From Kurthia sibirica (lineage in GTDB: Bacteria; Bacillota; Bacilli; Bacillales_A; Planococcaceae), in the NCBI RefSeq assembly GCF_003143975.1, contig NZ_QFVR01000008.1, positions 1 through 64,000 on the forward strand: 64,000 nucleotides of DNA. The letters run 5' to 3'. Position numbers and translations under genes: made by a program. The notes under the pieces were generated by a model. It saw nothing but the letters and a program-made list of their open reading frames with translations, had not been told where the DNA came from and searched no databases. Shown piece by piece: positions 1 to 8,335 of this stretch (position 1 is its first letter; every line of letters starts with the position of its first letter).

Positions 1-36
1 GGGACTTAAGTTAAGGGTTTCTTGTTTGGAAATCAT
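1..36 (-). CDS. IS1182-like transposase, N-terminal 12 codons (partial)
   Basis: The ATG at 34-36 (minus strand) follows AAAGGTGGTGCGACC, a good ribosome-binding site. The visible peptide is MISKQETLNLSP, identical to the start of the broken transposase at 29693. The frame runs off the left edge, so it cannot be judged intact or not. It is called a transposase because the second copy continues into recognisable IS1182-type sequence. Confidence 0.7.
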   Translation of the reverse strand, partial: MISKQETLNLSP

Positions 37-248
37 GGTCGCACCACCTTTAATTAGTAACTACTATTATACGTGACCGGGCGAGACCACATTTTAACCC
101 ATGAATAGTACAAGTTGATGGAGTGCAAGCGGCGACTTCTGCGGGAACAGCACGAGCGGAAGCATCCGGATTGAGCGAAGCGAGGGAGAAGGCTGGAGCC
201 GTGCCCGCGAAAAGCGCCCGCCGGAACGGAATCAACGGCTACGAGGAA

Positions 249-287
249 AAGCGAGGACAGGAACGAAATTCGTTCCTGTCCTCGCTT
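249..287 (-). terminator. Terminator hairpin in IS leader
   Basis: A 39-base palindrome (arms of 18 bases, AAGCGAGGACAGGAACGA and its complement) is followed on the minus strand by TTTT. It lies between the IS end and the transposase promoter, so it would stop transcription entering from outside the element. The second IS copy has the same structure. Confidence 0.75.
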
Positions 288-403
288 ATCTGTGCATAAG
301 TGGACTTTTTCAGTGCCCTCGGTGATGCTAGACTCTTTTTAACTTAATGCTTGTCCGTTATGTGCACAGTAAATACCTAGCATCATTGTAATTCGAATTT
401 TGC

Positions 404-457
404 ATAAAAATAAGAAGCGATAGTAGTCAAGCACCGTAACTGCTGACTCAATTGCTT
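404..457 (-). terminator. Terminator after the Mrr-like gene
   Basis: An imperfect hairpin with outer arms AGAAGC/GCTTCT and inner arms around GAGTCA is followed by TTATTTTTA on the minus strand, 17 bases after the stop at 474. Confidence 0.6.
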
Positions 458-473
458 CTGTAAAATGATTTAA

Positions 474-1496
474 TTATGAATGATTTAAGTGAATAATGCG
501 TTGTTTTTCATGGATGGCATATTTTGATAAGTCTGTATCATTGCGAATTAAATAATCTTCTAAATAAATCATCCATTCGTCCACAGAACTCGACGTAATT
601 TGCTCTTTTATTTCTTCCATATTCCAAAAACCCATCAATAATTCCTCAATGAATTGCTGCATATCCTTTGATAAATCCTTTTGTGCAAGAACAACCGCTT
701 CCTCACAATCAAAATACGCTCGCCCTGTTCCCAATTTATTGACCGCATTAGACGATAATCGATCAACATCTTTTACAACCATAAATGCAGTCTTAATACC
801 ATCGCGTGTACCAATTAAATTAATGCCAAAACTATCAAGCGGGACGGTTAGTTTTACATTCGTAAATTTAAGATGTTGTAGTAATTTTGCATAATATAGC
901 GTTAGTTCATATTCAGTCATAACTTCAACTGGCGTAACTGTTGTTTTTTGTTCTGAATATTTCTTATGTATTTTTTGCAAATAACTTTTTGCAACAACTA
1001 ATCTATTTGACGCTTGGAAGCGATCAAGGGCAAAAGAAACATCCTTTTTCGTTAAAGAATTGAGTATTTTTTCTTGTGGCAGCTTTTTAATTTTAGTCAT
1101 AGCATCCTTTACATTGTATGCACCAATTAAGATGAGTATAAGGGACATCATTATTAATAAACCATTTGACCACATCCACATATACGCTGTGCTCACTGCG
1201 ACAAAATAGCCACCTAGCGATTCAATCTGAATAAACAGCGGTGCAAAAAGCCATGGTGTTACTTGAAGATAGAACGCTACTATTAATCCTAAAAGAAATT
1301 GGCTATAAAGAGACCTTTTTCTTTTTTTTAACTTACTATGGTCTATTTTCGTATTATCATAGTTTATTTGTTCTTCAAGTTGAATGATTTTTACTATATT
1401 TAATTTTGCACATTCAGGACAATAAAGGACAAGTTTATCGTCTTGCAAAACTTGATTCTGCTCACAATTATGTCGTTCGCAAATATAAGTTGTCAT
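474..1496 (-). CDS. Zinc-ribbon membrane protein with degenerate Mrr-like nuclease domain
   Basis: A 340-residue protein started by ATG after AAGGAG. The N-terminus carries cysteines C6, C11, C26 and C29 (C-x4-C, CPEC), a probable zinc ribbon. A basic segment KKRKR (57-61) precedes two membrane helices at about 67-91 and 97-126. Residues ~190-285 resemble the restriction-endonuclease-like Mrr_cat fold: the order SFGINLIG, then MVVKD, then GRAYFDCEEAVVLA mirrors the family pattern of GxDLI, QCKR, GKAYYGCDEAWV. The usual catalytic Asp is Asn and the Gln before Lys is Val, so nuclease activity is doubtful. Its own terminator follows. The function is unknown. The domain call is by eye, and a role in foreign-DNA sensing is only inference. 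Confidence 0.6.
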   Translation of the reverse strand: MTTYICERHNCEQNQVLQDDKLVLYCPECAKLNIVKIIQLEEQINYDNTKIDHSKLKKRKRSLYSQFLLGLIVAFYLQVTPWLFAPLFIQIESLGGYFVAVSTAYMWMWSNGLLIMMSLILILIGAYNVKDAMTKIKKLPQEKILNSLTKKDVSFALDRFQASNRLVVAKSYLQKIHKKYSEQKTTVTPVEVMTEYELTLYYAKLLQHLKFTNVKLTVPLDSFGINLIGTRDGIKTAFMVVKDVDRLSSNAVNKLGTGRAYFDCEEAVVLAQKDLSKDMQQFIEELLMGFWNMEEIKEQITSSSVDEWMIYLEDYLIRNDTDLSKYAIHEKQRIIHLNHS

Positions 1497-1634
1497 ACGA
1501 CTACTCCTTTAAACTATCCTATAATATTCTGGAACTTCTATCATTATAGTCAAATATAACAATTATCGCATGAGTTATTAATATCACATTATTGTTTTTT
1601 TTTATGCATCTAAATGAATAAAAAGAACCATAAA

Positions 1635-1658
1635 AAAAGAAGGATTTCTCCTTCTTTT
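1635..1658 (-). terminator. Terminator after the dynamin-like gene
   Basis: A perfect 10-base stem (AAAAGAAGGA/TCCTTCTTTT, TTTC loop) runs into a T-tract on the minus strand, separating the two first genes into different transcripts. Confidence 0.75.
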
Positions 1659-1693
1659 GGAATGTATCCAATTTTCATTAGCTGTCAATCAAT

Positions 1694-3313
1694 TTATTCT
1701 AGTTCAAAACGAATGTTTTCAATCACTTCTTTATAGATGGATTGACGACTATCCGGGTTATTAGGCATGCTCAACGTATACATTTTTTTCTTATTATTGA
1801 AGTTTTCAATCAATTTAGAATGATTCATACGGATAGCCATCACTTCTTGAATTAAATTCACCTGTTGTTTTTCTTCTAAATAACGAATAATATGTTCTTG
1901 CGCATGTACGAGCGAATCGAAAGCATGTAAGCGATTTTCGGCACTTACAAGACGCGTTATTCGGTAATCAGATGTCATGTAAACATCTAGAATTTGTTGT
2001 TCAAGCGCGATGAAAATACTTTGAATTTCTTTAAAAATAGTCGTTTTAGCCACTTCAAAAGAAGTGATTAAATCCTTGTAGCAAATTGCAATTTGTTGTT
2101 GAGCTAATAAATCATTTTGCAATTTATTTTTGCGCATATTGCGTACAGCCTCACTATAATGTTTATTACAAGTAATAAACTGTCGCGTCTGAGCGTTTAA
2201 TTGTAAATTGTTTTTTTCTAAAAATTCTTGTAGTTGATAACCTGTTTCTAGAGCATTGTATTTATTTCTATATTCTGTAAACTGATGTTCTAATTTTTGA
2301 AGTTGCTGTTCTGTTCTTTTAGTAAATTCAATAAGTTGTTTTTCATTTTTTAACGCCTCTGATAAAATTTGATATGCTTCTAAATAAGGATCCCGATTCA
2401 TTAGGTTCTTCATCTCTTGCATAAAGCGTTTAATCCACTGAATGACACGCTTATCAATTAACTCATCGTAGTCTTCCACATTTAGTGCGCTGCTTTCAAA
2501 AAACTTCAATAGCTCTGTAAAACCACTTTTTTCAAGAAGTTGTGCATCATTTACTTTTTGTGCCGCTCTAAGTTCATCAACTGACATGGGTAGTTTTTTA
2601 ATCGTTGCGTATACAGCAGATTGTGAAAATATGTCTGGTAATACTTGATCTTTTTCCACAACAAACAGTAGTTTTTTACTTGTCGATTGAATATGATTTA
2701 CGAGTGTTTGTTCAGACGGAAGTCCTCTAAAACGACTATTTGTCAACCAGACCGTTGCTTGACTTCTCTTGATAAAATTTTCTCGTATATACAATGACTT
2801 ACGATAGGATGATGTATCAAACAATGACATTGTTTTTAACAATGGATGATTGATTCGAATGTCTAGATAATCAAGACCATCTCTCATAATTTGAGAACTA
2901 AATGTGTCTGATATCGCAAATAATTCAATTTGATCTACTGAAAAATTCGCTATTTGTCCATCTAAAAAATAAGCGACTAACTCTTCTTTTTCACCATAGC
3001 GTATGACCGAATTCACATACGAAATACCATGATATTGTAACGGCATTAAGTCACGATTTAATAATGCATTAATAAAAAATGATTTATTCGTATAGAGATC
3101 ACCAATCAATAACACATTTAAAATATAGTCCGAATCATTGATTATTTCCAGTAGTTTTTTTGCTGTTTCTTTAACATTCGTATTTTTTTGTAAATGGGAA
3201 TAAATCTTTTGCAGTTCTTTATCTGCGACTGAAATATTTTTCATAGGTACTTGTCCCCCCATTTGAATAAGTTGATCATATTTCGTGCTTGCCATATGAG
3301 ATTTATTTTCCAT
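1694..3313 (-). CDS. Dynamin-like GTPase, degenerate G motifs
   Basis: A 539-residue protein. The P-loop is GDLYTNKS at 71-78, so the Lys-Ser pair survives but the central glycine is Asn. The G3 position reads DTSS at 166-169, and the G4 position reads EKDQ at 220-223 instead of NKxD. After the GTPase-like domain (about 50-290) comes a long, charged, coiled-coil-rich region (about 300-460) typical of the stalk of bacterial dynamin-like proteins. No membrane helix is evident. The ribosome site (GAGGGG) lies 12 bases before the ATG, so Met7 is an alternative start. GTP hydrolysis may be weak or lost. A role in membrane remodelling or phage defence is inference from the family. Confidence 0.65.
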   Translation of the reverse strand: MENKSHMASTKYDQLIQMGGQVPMKNISVADKELQKIYSHLQKNTNVKETAKKLLEIINDSDYILNVLLIGDLYTNKSFFINALLNRDLMPLQYHGISYVNSVIRYGEKEELVAYFLDGQIANFSVDQIELFAISDTFSSQIMRDGLDYLDIRINHPLLKTMSLFDTSSYRKSLYIRENFIKRSQATVWLTNSRFRGLPSEQTLVNHIQSTSKKLLFVVEKDQVLPDIFSQSAVYATIKKLPMSVDELRAAQKVNDAQLLEKSGFTELLKFFESSALNVEDYDELIDKRVIQWIKRFMQEMKNLMNRDPYLEAYQILSEALKNEKQLIEFTKRTEQQLQKLEHQFTEYRNKYNALETGYQLQEFLEKNNLQLNAQTRQFITCNKHYSEAVRNMRKNKLQNDLLAQQQIAICYKDLITSFEVAKTTIFKEIQSIFIALEQQILDVYMTSDYRITRLVSAENRLHAFDSLVHAQEHIIRYLEEKQQVNLIQEVMAIRMNHSKLIENFNNKKKMYTLSMPNNPDSRQSIYKEVIENIRFELE

Positions 3314-3448
3314 GTAAGCTACAAACCCCTCTTCTACTTACTTAGTATACATGAAATAGCTGATAATTATCGTTATTAGTTCATACATTTATTCAACTTT
3401 AGCGGATTTTCATCTATTTATTCAGTATTTCAATCCAGTTTAAAATAC

Positions 3449-5254
3449 CTAGTGTTTATTATTTTGTGACTGTAATTCAGCATAAAAACCATTTTGCATC
3501 ATCAATTCACTATGCGTGCCTCGCTCAATAATTTGTCCTGCATCTAAAACGAGAATTTGATCTGCTGCCTCAATTGTTTTTAAGCGATGGGCAATAACAA
3601 AAGATGTTCTACCTTTCATCAACGCCTTTAAACCTTCTTGAATATATACTTCTGTGCGTGTATCTACTGACGAAGTTGCTTCATCTAATATTAGTAAATC
3701 AGCATCTTCTAATACGGCTCGAGCAATTGCAATAAGCTGTCGTTGACCTTGGCTTAAATTGCTACCACTTGACACAATCGGTGTATCATATTTTTGTGGT
3801 AAATAGGTAATAAATTTATGTGCACATGCCAATTTTGCTGCCGCAACCACTTCTTCATCTGTAGCTTCTGGTCGACCAAAACGAATATTATCTGCAACCG
3901 TACCTGAAAATAAGTAGGAATCTTGTAAAACAACACTAATTCGCTTGCGTACATCGCCAATTTTAAATGTCGTAATAGGTTGTCCATTAATAAGAATTTC
4001 ACCACTATTCGATGTGTAAAAACGACTTAATATATTAATAATCGTCGTTTTACCAGAACCAGTTGTACCAACAATCGCAATCATTTCGCCTGCTTTTGCT
4101 TGTAATGAAATATGGTTTAATATTTGTTTTTGTCCATCATAACTAAAACTCACATCATTAAATTGAATAAAACCATCTATTTTTTCGAGCGGTTTTTTTT
4201 CTTGATCATCTAGGAATTCACTTTTTTCATCTAAAACTTCAAAGACACGTTCTGCTCCGGCAATTGCCGATTGAAGTGTGTTGAGTAAATTAGAAATTTG
4301 GTTGATTGGCCTAAAAAACTGTCTCGTATAAGTTGTAAAGGATGCTATAATACCAACTGTTGCTCCGCCTGACAAAGTTAAAATGGCACCAGCACCAATG
4401 ACGAGTGCCAGACCAATATTATTCAAAAAGTTATTCGATGGGCCTAGCAAACCAGAAGTTATTTCTGCTTTTAATGCTGATTGCTTATACGTCTTGTTTA
4501 ACTGATTAAAAGCTTCGACTTTATTCTGTTCTTGACCAAAAAGAGTAACGATCTCTGCCCCCGTAATATTTTCTTGTATATGGCCATTCATTGCACCTAA
4601 ATCTTTTTGCCTTGCTGCATAGTTTTTTCCAGAACGTTTTATGATGGCCTTCGAAAAATAAAACATTGCCGGAATAATGATAAAACTGACAAGCGCTAAT
4701 TTCCAAGAAATATAAAACATTGCGGCTGCTGTACCAATAATCGTCAAGAGGGATGAAATCATTTGCACAATACTTTGACTAAGTGCTGTATTCAAATTAT
4801 CGACATCATTTGTAACACGACTCATAAGATCCCCTGTTGAATGCCGATTATAAAAAGACATCGGTAACACTTGAAAATGTTCAAATAAATCTTGACGTAC
4901 TTTTTGAATTGTACGCATCGAAATTCGAATCATTAACAAAATTTGAAGCCATGTAAAAATACTTATCGCAATGAAGATGGCGCCTAAATAGAGAAGTTGT
5001 GTTATCGTGCCATCAAGGTCTCTCGGTATAATATAGTTATCGACAATTTGCCCTAAATAATAAGGTGCATAGACCGTTAATGCTGAGGAAGCAATTACTA
5101 AAAACATCACAATCCAGAGCGCAAGCTTGTATTTGCTAATATAGTGCCAAATTCGCTTAATCGTTGCTTTTTTATTTTTCGGTTTTTCTTGAGAAGCAGA
5201 TATGCCTCCTCGTCCTCCGGGATGTCCTCCCATAGGTCTAGGTGCATTAGTCAT
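3449..5254 (-). CDS. ABC exporter half-transporter, catalytically complete subunit (YfiC-like)
   Basis: 601 residues: a Gly/Pro-rich cytosolic start, a six-helix exporter membrane domain (about 40-330) and a nucleotide-binding domain. Walker A is GTTGSGKT (396-403), Q-loop Gln444, signature LSQGQ (500-504), Walker B LLILDE with catalytic Glu525, H-loop His556. The upstream gene overlaps it by four bases (ATGA) and encodes the partner with a degenerate site, as in heterodimeric exporters such as BmrCD, LmrCD and TM287/288. Both lengths fit B. subtilis YfiBC. The substrate cannot be read from sequence. Multidrug or lipid-like export is the family expectation. Confidence 0.85.
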   Translation of the reverse strand: MTNAPRPMGGHPGGRGGISASQEKPKNKKATIKRIWHYISKYKLALWIVMFLVIASSALTVYAPYYLGQIVDNYIIPRDLDGTITQLLYLGAIFIAISIFTWLQILLMIRISMRTIQKVRQDLFEHFQVLPMSFYNRHSTGDLMSRVTNDVDNLNTALSQSIVQMISSLLTIIGTAAAMFYISWKLALVSFIIIPAMFYFSKAIIKRSGKNYAARQKDLGAMNGHIQENITGAEIVTLFGQEQNKVEAFNQLNKTYKQSALKAEITSGLLGPSNNFLNNIGLALVIGAGAILTLSGGATVGIIASFTTYTRQFFRPINQISNLLNTLQSAIAGAERVFEVLDEKSEFLDDQEKKPLEKIDGFIQFNDVSFSYDGQKQILNHISLQAKAGEMIAIVGTTGSGKTTIINILSRFYTSNSGEILINGQPITTFKIGDVRKRISVVLQDSYLFSGTVADNIRFGRPEATDEEVVAAAKLACAHKFITYLPQKYDTPIVSSGSNLSQGQRQLIAIARAVLEDADLLILDEATSSVDTRTEVYIQEGLKALMKGRTSFVIAHRLKTIEAADQILVLDAGQIIERGTHSELMMQNGFYAELQSQNNKH

Positions 5255-6984
5255 GTAAAAAGCCCCCCATTCTGCTGTTGTAGTTCGAATGTTTCACGAT
5301 ACGCTACGCTACTTAGCAATAATTGTTCATGTGTACCGATTGCTATAATTTTACCGTCCTCGAAAACAGCAATTTGATCGGCATTTTGGATAGATGAAAC
5401 TTTTGAAGATACGATAATGACTGTTTTATCAATAAAATCTTCCGCAATTTGTTGCTGAATTATTTTTTCCGAAATGGTATCAACAGCAGAAGTTGTATCA
5501 TCTAAAATCAAAATATTTGCGTTGCGGATAAATGCCCTTGCCATCGCAATGCGTTGCTTTTGACCACCAGATAAATTACCGCCATTTTGTGTCAGTTTAA
5601 ATTGTAATTGTTGATCGTATTGTGATACAAAATTCCAAGCACTTGCTTGATTTAAGGCTTTCACCATTTGAGCCTCTTTTGCCTGTTCATTACCAAATTT
5701 TAAGTTGGAAGCAATGGTCCCTGTGAAGAGCGTTGCTTTTTGAGGTGCAATAGCAATTTGAGAGCGCAAATAATTGACATCATATCGTTCAATTTTTTCA
5801 CCATCAATTAAGATTTCACCCTGCTGAGCATCATATAAGCGTGGAATCAAATTTAATAAAGTTGATTTACCAGAACCCGTCATACCAATAAAACCGATTG
5901 TCTGCCCCTTTTTTATATGCAATGTAATATTTTCTAAAACATTTTCACCATGATCATGATAAGCAAAATTGATGTTTTTAAATTCAATATCCCCTTCAAT
6001 TGGTTTGATGAGTCCCCCATTTTCTTTTAAATCGTCTTCTGTCAAAAGAACATCTTTAATTCGTGTGGCTGAAGGTAGGGCACGTGCAATTTGCATCAAT
6101 ACCATCATACTCATCATCAGACCACCCATAATAATATTCAAATAGTTAATAAATGCTAAAATAACACCAATTTGCATAGTACCAGTGTCTATTTTTATAG
6201 CACCTAACCATAGTGCCGCAATAATCCCCATATTAATAATAAACATCGATAATGGGCCTAAAAATCCAATTAATATATTAGCATTTTGATTATGTTTTGT
6301 TAATGTAGCATTCAACCCTGTAAATTGAATAATTTGTTCTTTTAATCGATGGAATGCTTTTATTACTTGTATACCTGCTAAGTTTTCAGATAGCTTCGTA
6401 TTTACTGCATCCAAAGCTCTTTGAACTTTACCAAATATTTTCCCAGAGTACATAGTAAATAGTGCAATAAGAATGATTAGAATAGGGACAATAATTAATA
6501 AAATAGGAAACAGTTCTCTAGCCGTCAACCATACAATAATAATCGCTCCAATAAACATTAATGGCCCTCGAACAAATATACGTAAAGTCATCATTAACGC
6601 TCGTTGTACCATTTCAATATCACTCGTTAAAATTGTTACTAACTTACCTGTGCCTACTTCATTTCTTCTACGTGCAGAAAAATAACTCGATACTTCATAT
6701 AAATCAGCACGAACATCTGTCGCTAAATTCAAACCGACTTTCGAACTTAAATAAATACAGCCTAAACCACCAATTAAACCAATTACGGCAACGCCAAGCA
6801 TAAGAAATGTATAATTTAACACAGTGTTAAAATCATCATTTGCAATGCCATCATCAATGATATATTGCATGATTGTTGGCTGTAATAAATCTGTTATCAC
6901 TTCCACAACCATTAAGAGTGGCGCTAATATTGTAATTACGATATATGGTTTTAAATATGTTAATAAATAGCGTACACCTGCCAT
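5251..6984 (-). CDS. ABC exporter half-transporter, degenerate-site subunit (YfiB-like)
   Basis: 577 residues with a six-helix exporter domain (about 10-305) and a nucleotide-binding domain: Walker A GMTGSGKS (367-374), signature LSGGQ (471-475), Walker B ILILDD (491-496). The catalytic Glu is replaced by Asp496, and the H-loop reads IVSSK, with Ser in place of His. These are the marks of the non-hydrolysing site of heterodimeric exporters. The stop overlaps the start of the partner gene, which implies translational coupling and a 1:1 complex in the membrane. Upstream lies a weak terminator (7014-7039) separating it from the acetyltransferase gene. Confidence 0.85.
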   Translation of the reverse strand: MAGVRYLLTYLKPYIVITILAPLLMVVEVITDLLQPTIMQYIIDDGIANDDFNTVLNYTFLMLGVAVIGLIGGLGCIYLSSKVGLNLATDVRADLYEVSSYFSARRRNEVGTGKLVTILTSDIEMVQRALMMTLRIFVRGPLMFIGAIIIVWLTARELFPILLIIVPILIILIALFTMYSGKIFGKVQRALDAVNTKLSENLAGIQVIKAFHRLKEQIIQFTGLNATLTKHNQNANILIGFLGPLSMFIINMGIIAALWLGAIKIDTGTMQIGVILAFINYLNIIMGGLMMSMMVLMQIARALPSATRIKDVLLTEDDLKENGGLIKPIEGDIEFKNINFAYHDHGENVLENITLHIKKGQTIGFIGMTGSGKSTLLNLIPRLYDAQQGEILIDGEKIERYDVNYLRSQIAIAPQKATLFTGTIASNLKFGNEQAKEAQMVKALNQASAWNFVSQYDQQLQFKLTQNGGNLSGGQKQRIAMARAFIRNANILILDDTTSAVDTISEKIIQQQIAEDFIDKTVIIVSSKVSSIQNADQIAVFEDGKIIAIGTHEQLLLSSVAYRETFELQQQNGGLFT

Positions 6985-7013
6985 CTATAGGCTCACCCTT
7001 TCTAATCCATAGA

Positions 7014-7039
7014 AACGCACCTATAGCTCTAGGTGCGTT
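7014..7039 (-). terminator. Weak terminator between acetyltransferase and ABC genes
   Basis: Perfect arms AACGCACCT/AGGTGCGTT enclose an 8-base loop, followed by TTCTATGG on the minus strand. The T-tract is poor, so partial read-through into the ABC operon is likely. Confidence 0.5.
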
Positions 7040-7059
7040 GTCTTTACTGAAATTGTATA

Positions 7060-8286
7060 TTAGAAATAATCAATAAAACTAGGAACATTATTTGGAATTA
7101 GTTCTTCAAATAACTCCACAACCTGATCATTTGGGGCCATGATTCGTTCAATACTATATAAATATTGTGGACGAATATAACCCAATAACATCGTTGTTAA
7201 CGTTTGAATCGTCAGTTGGGGTACATTTTCTAGTAGTTCATCACTCCATTTTGTCGCTGTGACAATGCCCGCTTTACTGCTAATTTCAAACGTCCCATTA
7301 TTCCACAATGCAATCTTGTCTTCAACGGCAATTTGAAGTGAGAAATCATCTAATCTGAATGGGAATTGTTCTACAAATGGAATCATATCTACGATTCGCG
7401 CCATGAAATATGGCGATAAATTCTGTTTAATCTCACTATCTTGCATAAGGAATGCTACCGCTTCCGTACCGCCTGTTTTACCGAAGACATGATATACCAT
7501 CGATTTATGGGCATTTATAAAGTTCCATAACCCTTTTCTTGCTTCATTATTTAAGTAGATTAACTCATCGACATAGAAATTTTCTTCCATAATGCGATAG
7601 AAAATATAGCCGATGGGTTCATTTGTTTCTGGCTCATAATAAACGGCAGCTTGAAGTTGTGTATCACTCCCTTCAAACTTTTCTTCCCAATAACTCTCTT
7701 GAAATTTTTCATTCCACGCAATCGCATTACGCACCATAGAGCCATGTTTTTCACGGGCATATTGATCGTAAATACTAATAACATCGGCATGATCTTCTAA
7801 AACGCGTCTTACTTGCCCTTCTATATTGTCGTAATAAGGCATTTGCGTATCCTTCATTTGATATTCGACAATATCACTCATAATTTCAAAACCCTTATTG
7901 CGATAATAAGGAATCGAATACGGATATAAGTAAGAAATTGTTTGCCCTTCTTGTTTCATATTTTCAAGGCTGTTATAAATTAGTTTATGCATTAAACCAT
8001 GTTTAGAATACTCTGGATACGTACCAACTGCTGTAATTCCACCCATATCATAAATTTTACCATGAATATTCACTTGAAATGGCAAATTCAAAATTTGTGA
8101 TATTAGGTGATCACCATCAAACCAACCGATCGCTTTCCCTTCACGAAATTGTTTTGATTTTGCATTAATGAAGAGTCGATCTTTATGCATCGAGACATTA
8201 ATTTGAAATACATAATTCAGTAACTTAATAAATTGATTCATTTCTTCGATTTTAATTTCTCTCATTGACAAATGTTGCTTGGTCAT
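7060..8286 (-). CDS. Eis-family GNAT N-acetyltransferase
   Basis: 408 residues, started by ATG after AAGGAGTGG. The protein has the layout of the Eis (enhanced intracellular survival) family: an N-terminal GNAT domain with the acetyl-CoA-binding stretch VGTYPEYSKHGLMHKLI, a second GNAT-like domain, and a C-terminal sterol-carrier-like domain (about 300-400). In Eis proteins the last carboxylate acts in catalysis, and here the chain ends SFIDYF. Family members acetylate amines such as aminoglycosides or lysine side chains. The Bacillus homologues have mostly unknown substrates. The gene stands between yyaL-like and ABC exporter genes on the same strand. Confidence 0.75.
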   Translation of the reverse strand: MTKQHLSMREIKIEEMNQFIKLLNYVFQINVSMHKDRLFINAKSKQFREGKAIGWFDGDHLISQILNLPFQVNIHGKIYDMGGITAVGTYPEYSKHGLMHKLIYNSLENMKQEGQTISYLYPYSIPYYRNKGFEIMSDIVEYQMKDTQMPYYDNIEGQVRRVLEDHADVISIYDQYAREKHGSMVRNAIAWNEKFQESYWEEKFEGSDTQLQAAVYYEPETNEPIGYIFYRIMEENFYVDELIYLNNEARKGLWNFINAHKSMVYHVFGKTGGTEAVAFLMQDSEIKQNLSPYFMARIVDMIPFVEQFPFRLDDFSLQIAVEDKIALWNNGTFEISSKAGIVTATKWSDELLENVPQLTIQTLTTMLLGYIRPQYLYSIERIMAPNDQVVELFEELIPNNVPSFIDYF

Positions 8287-8335
8287 GGTTCCACTCCTTA
8301 GTATTGTTGACGCCTTAAATATTTTGAAATTTCTC

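Larger units (their letters stand above)
1..320 (-). mobile_element. IS1182-like element, 5' end (cut by window edge)
   Basis: These bases match 29658-29987 with only a handful of substitutions and one 10-base indel. The outer end is the 15-base repeat at 306-320, which reads GAGGGCACTGAAAAA on the minus strand. Inward from it come a strong hairpin (249-287), a G+C-rich leader, a TATAAT box at about 67-72 (minus strand), a GGTGG ribosome site and the first codons of a transposase. The remainder of the element, possibly intact, lies to the left of the window. The reading frame at 50-235 inside the leader is probably not a gene. Confidence 0.85.

Noticed and set aside
50-235. 61-codon frame inside the IS leader, repeated at 29711-29902
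   Set aside because: It lies upstream of the transposase in a G+C-rich non-coding leader, has no ribosome site, and a 10-base indel alters one end between copies.
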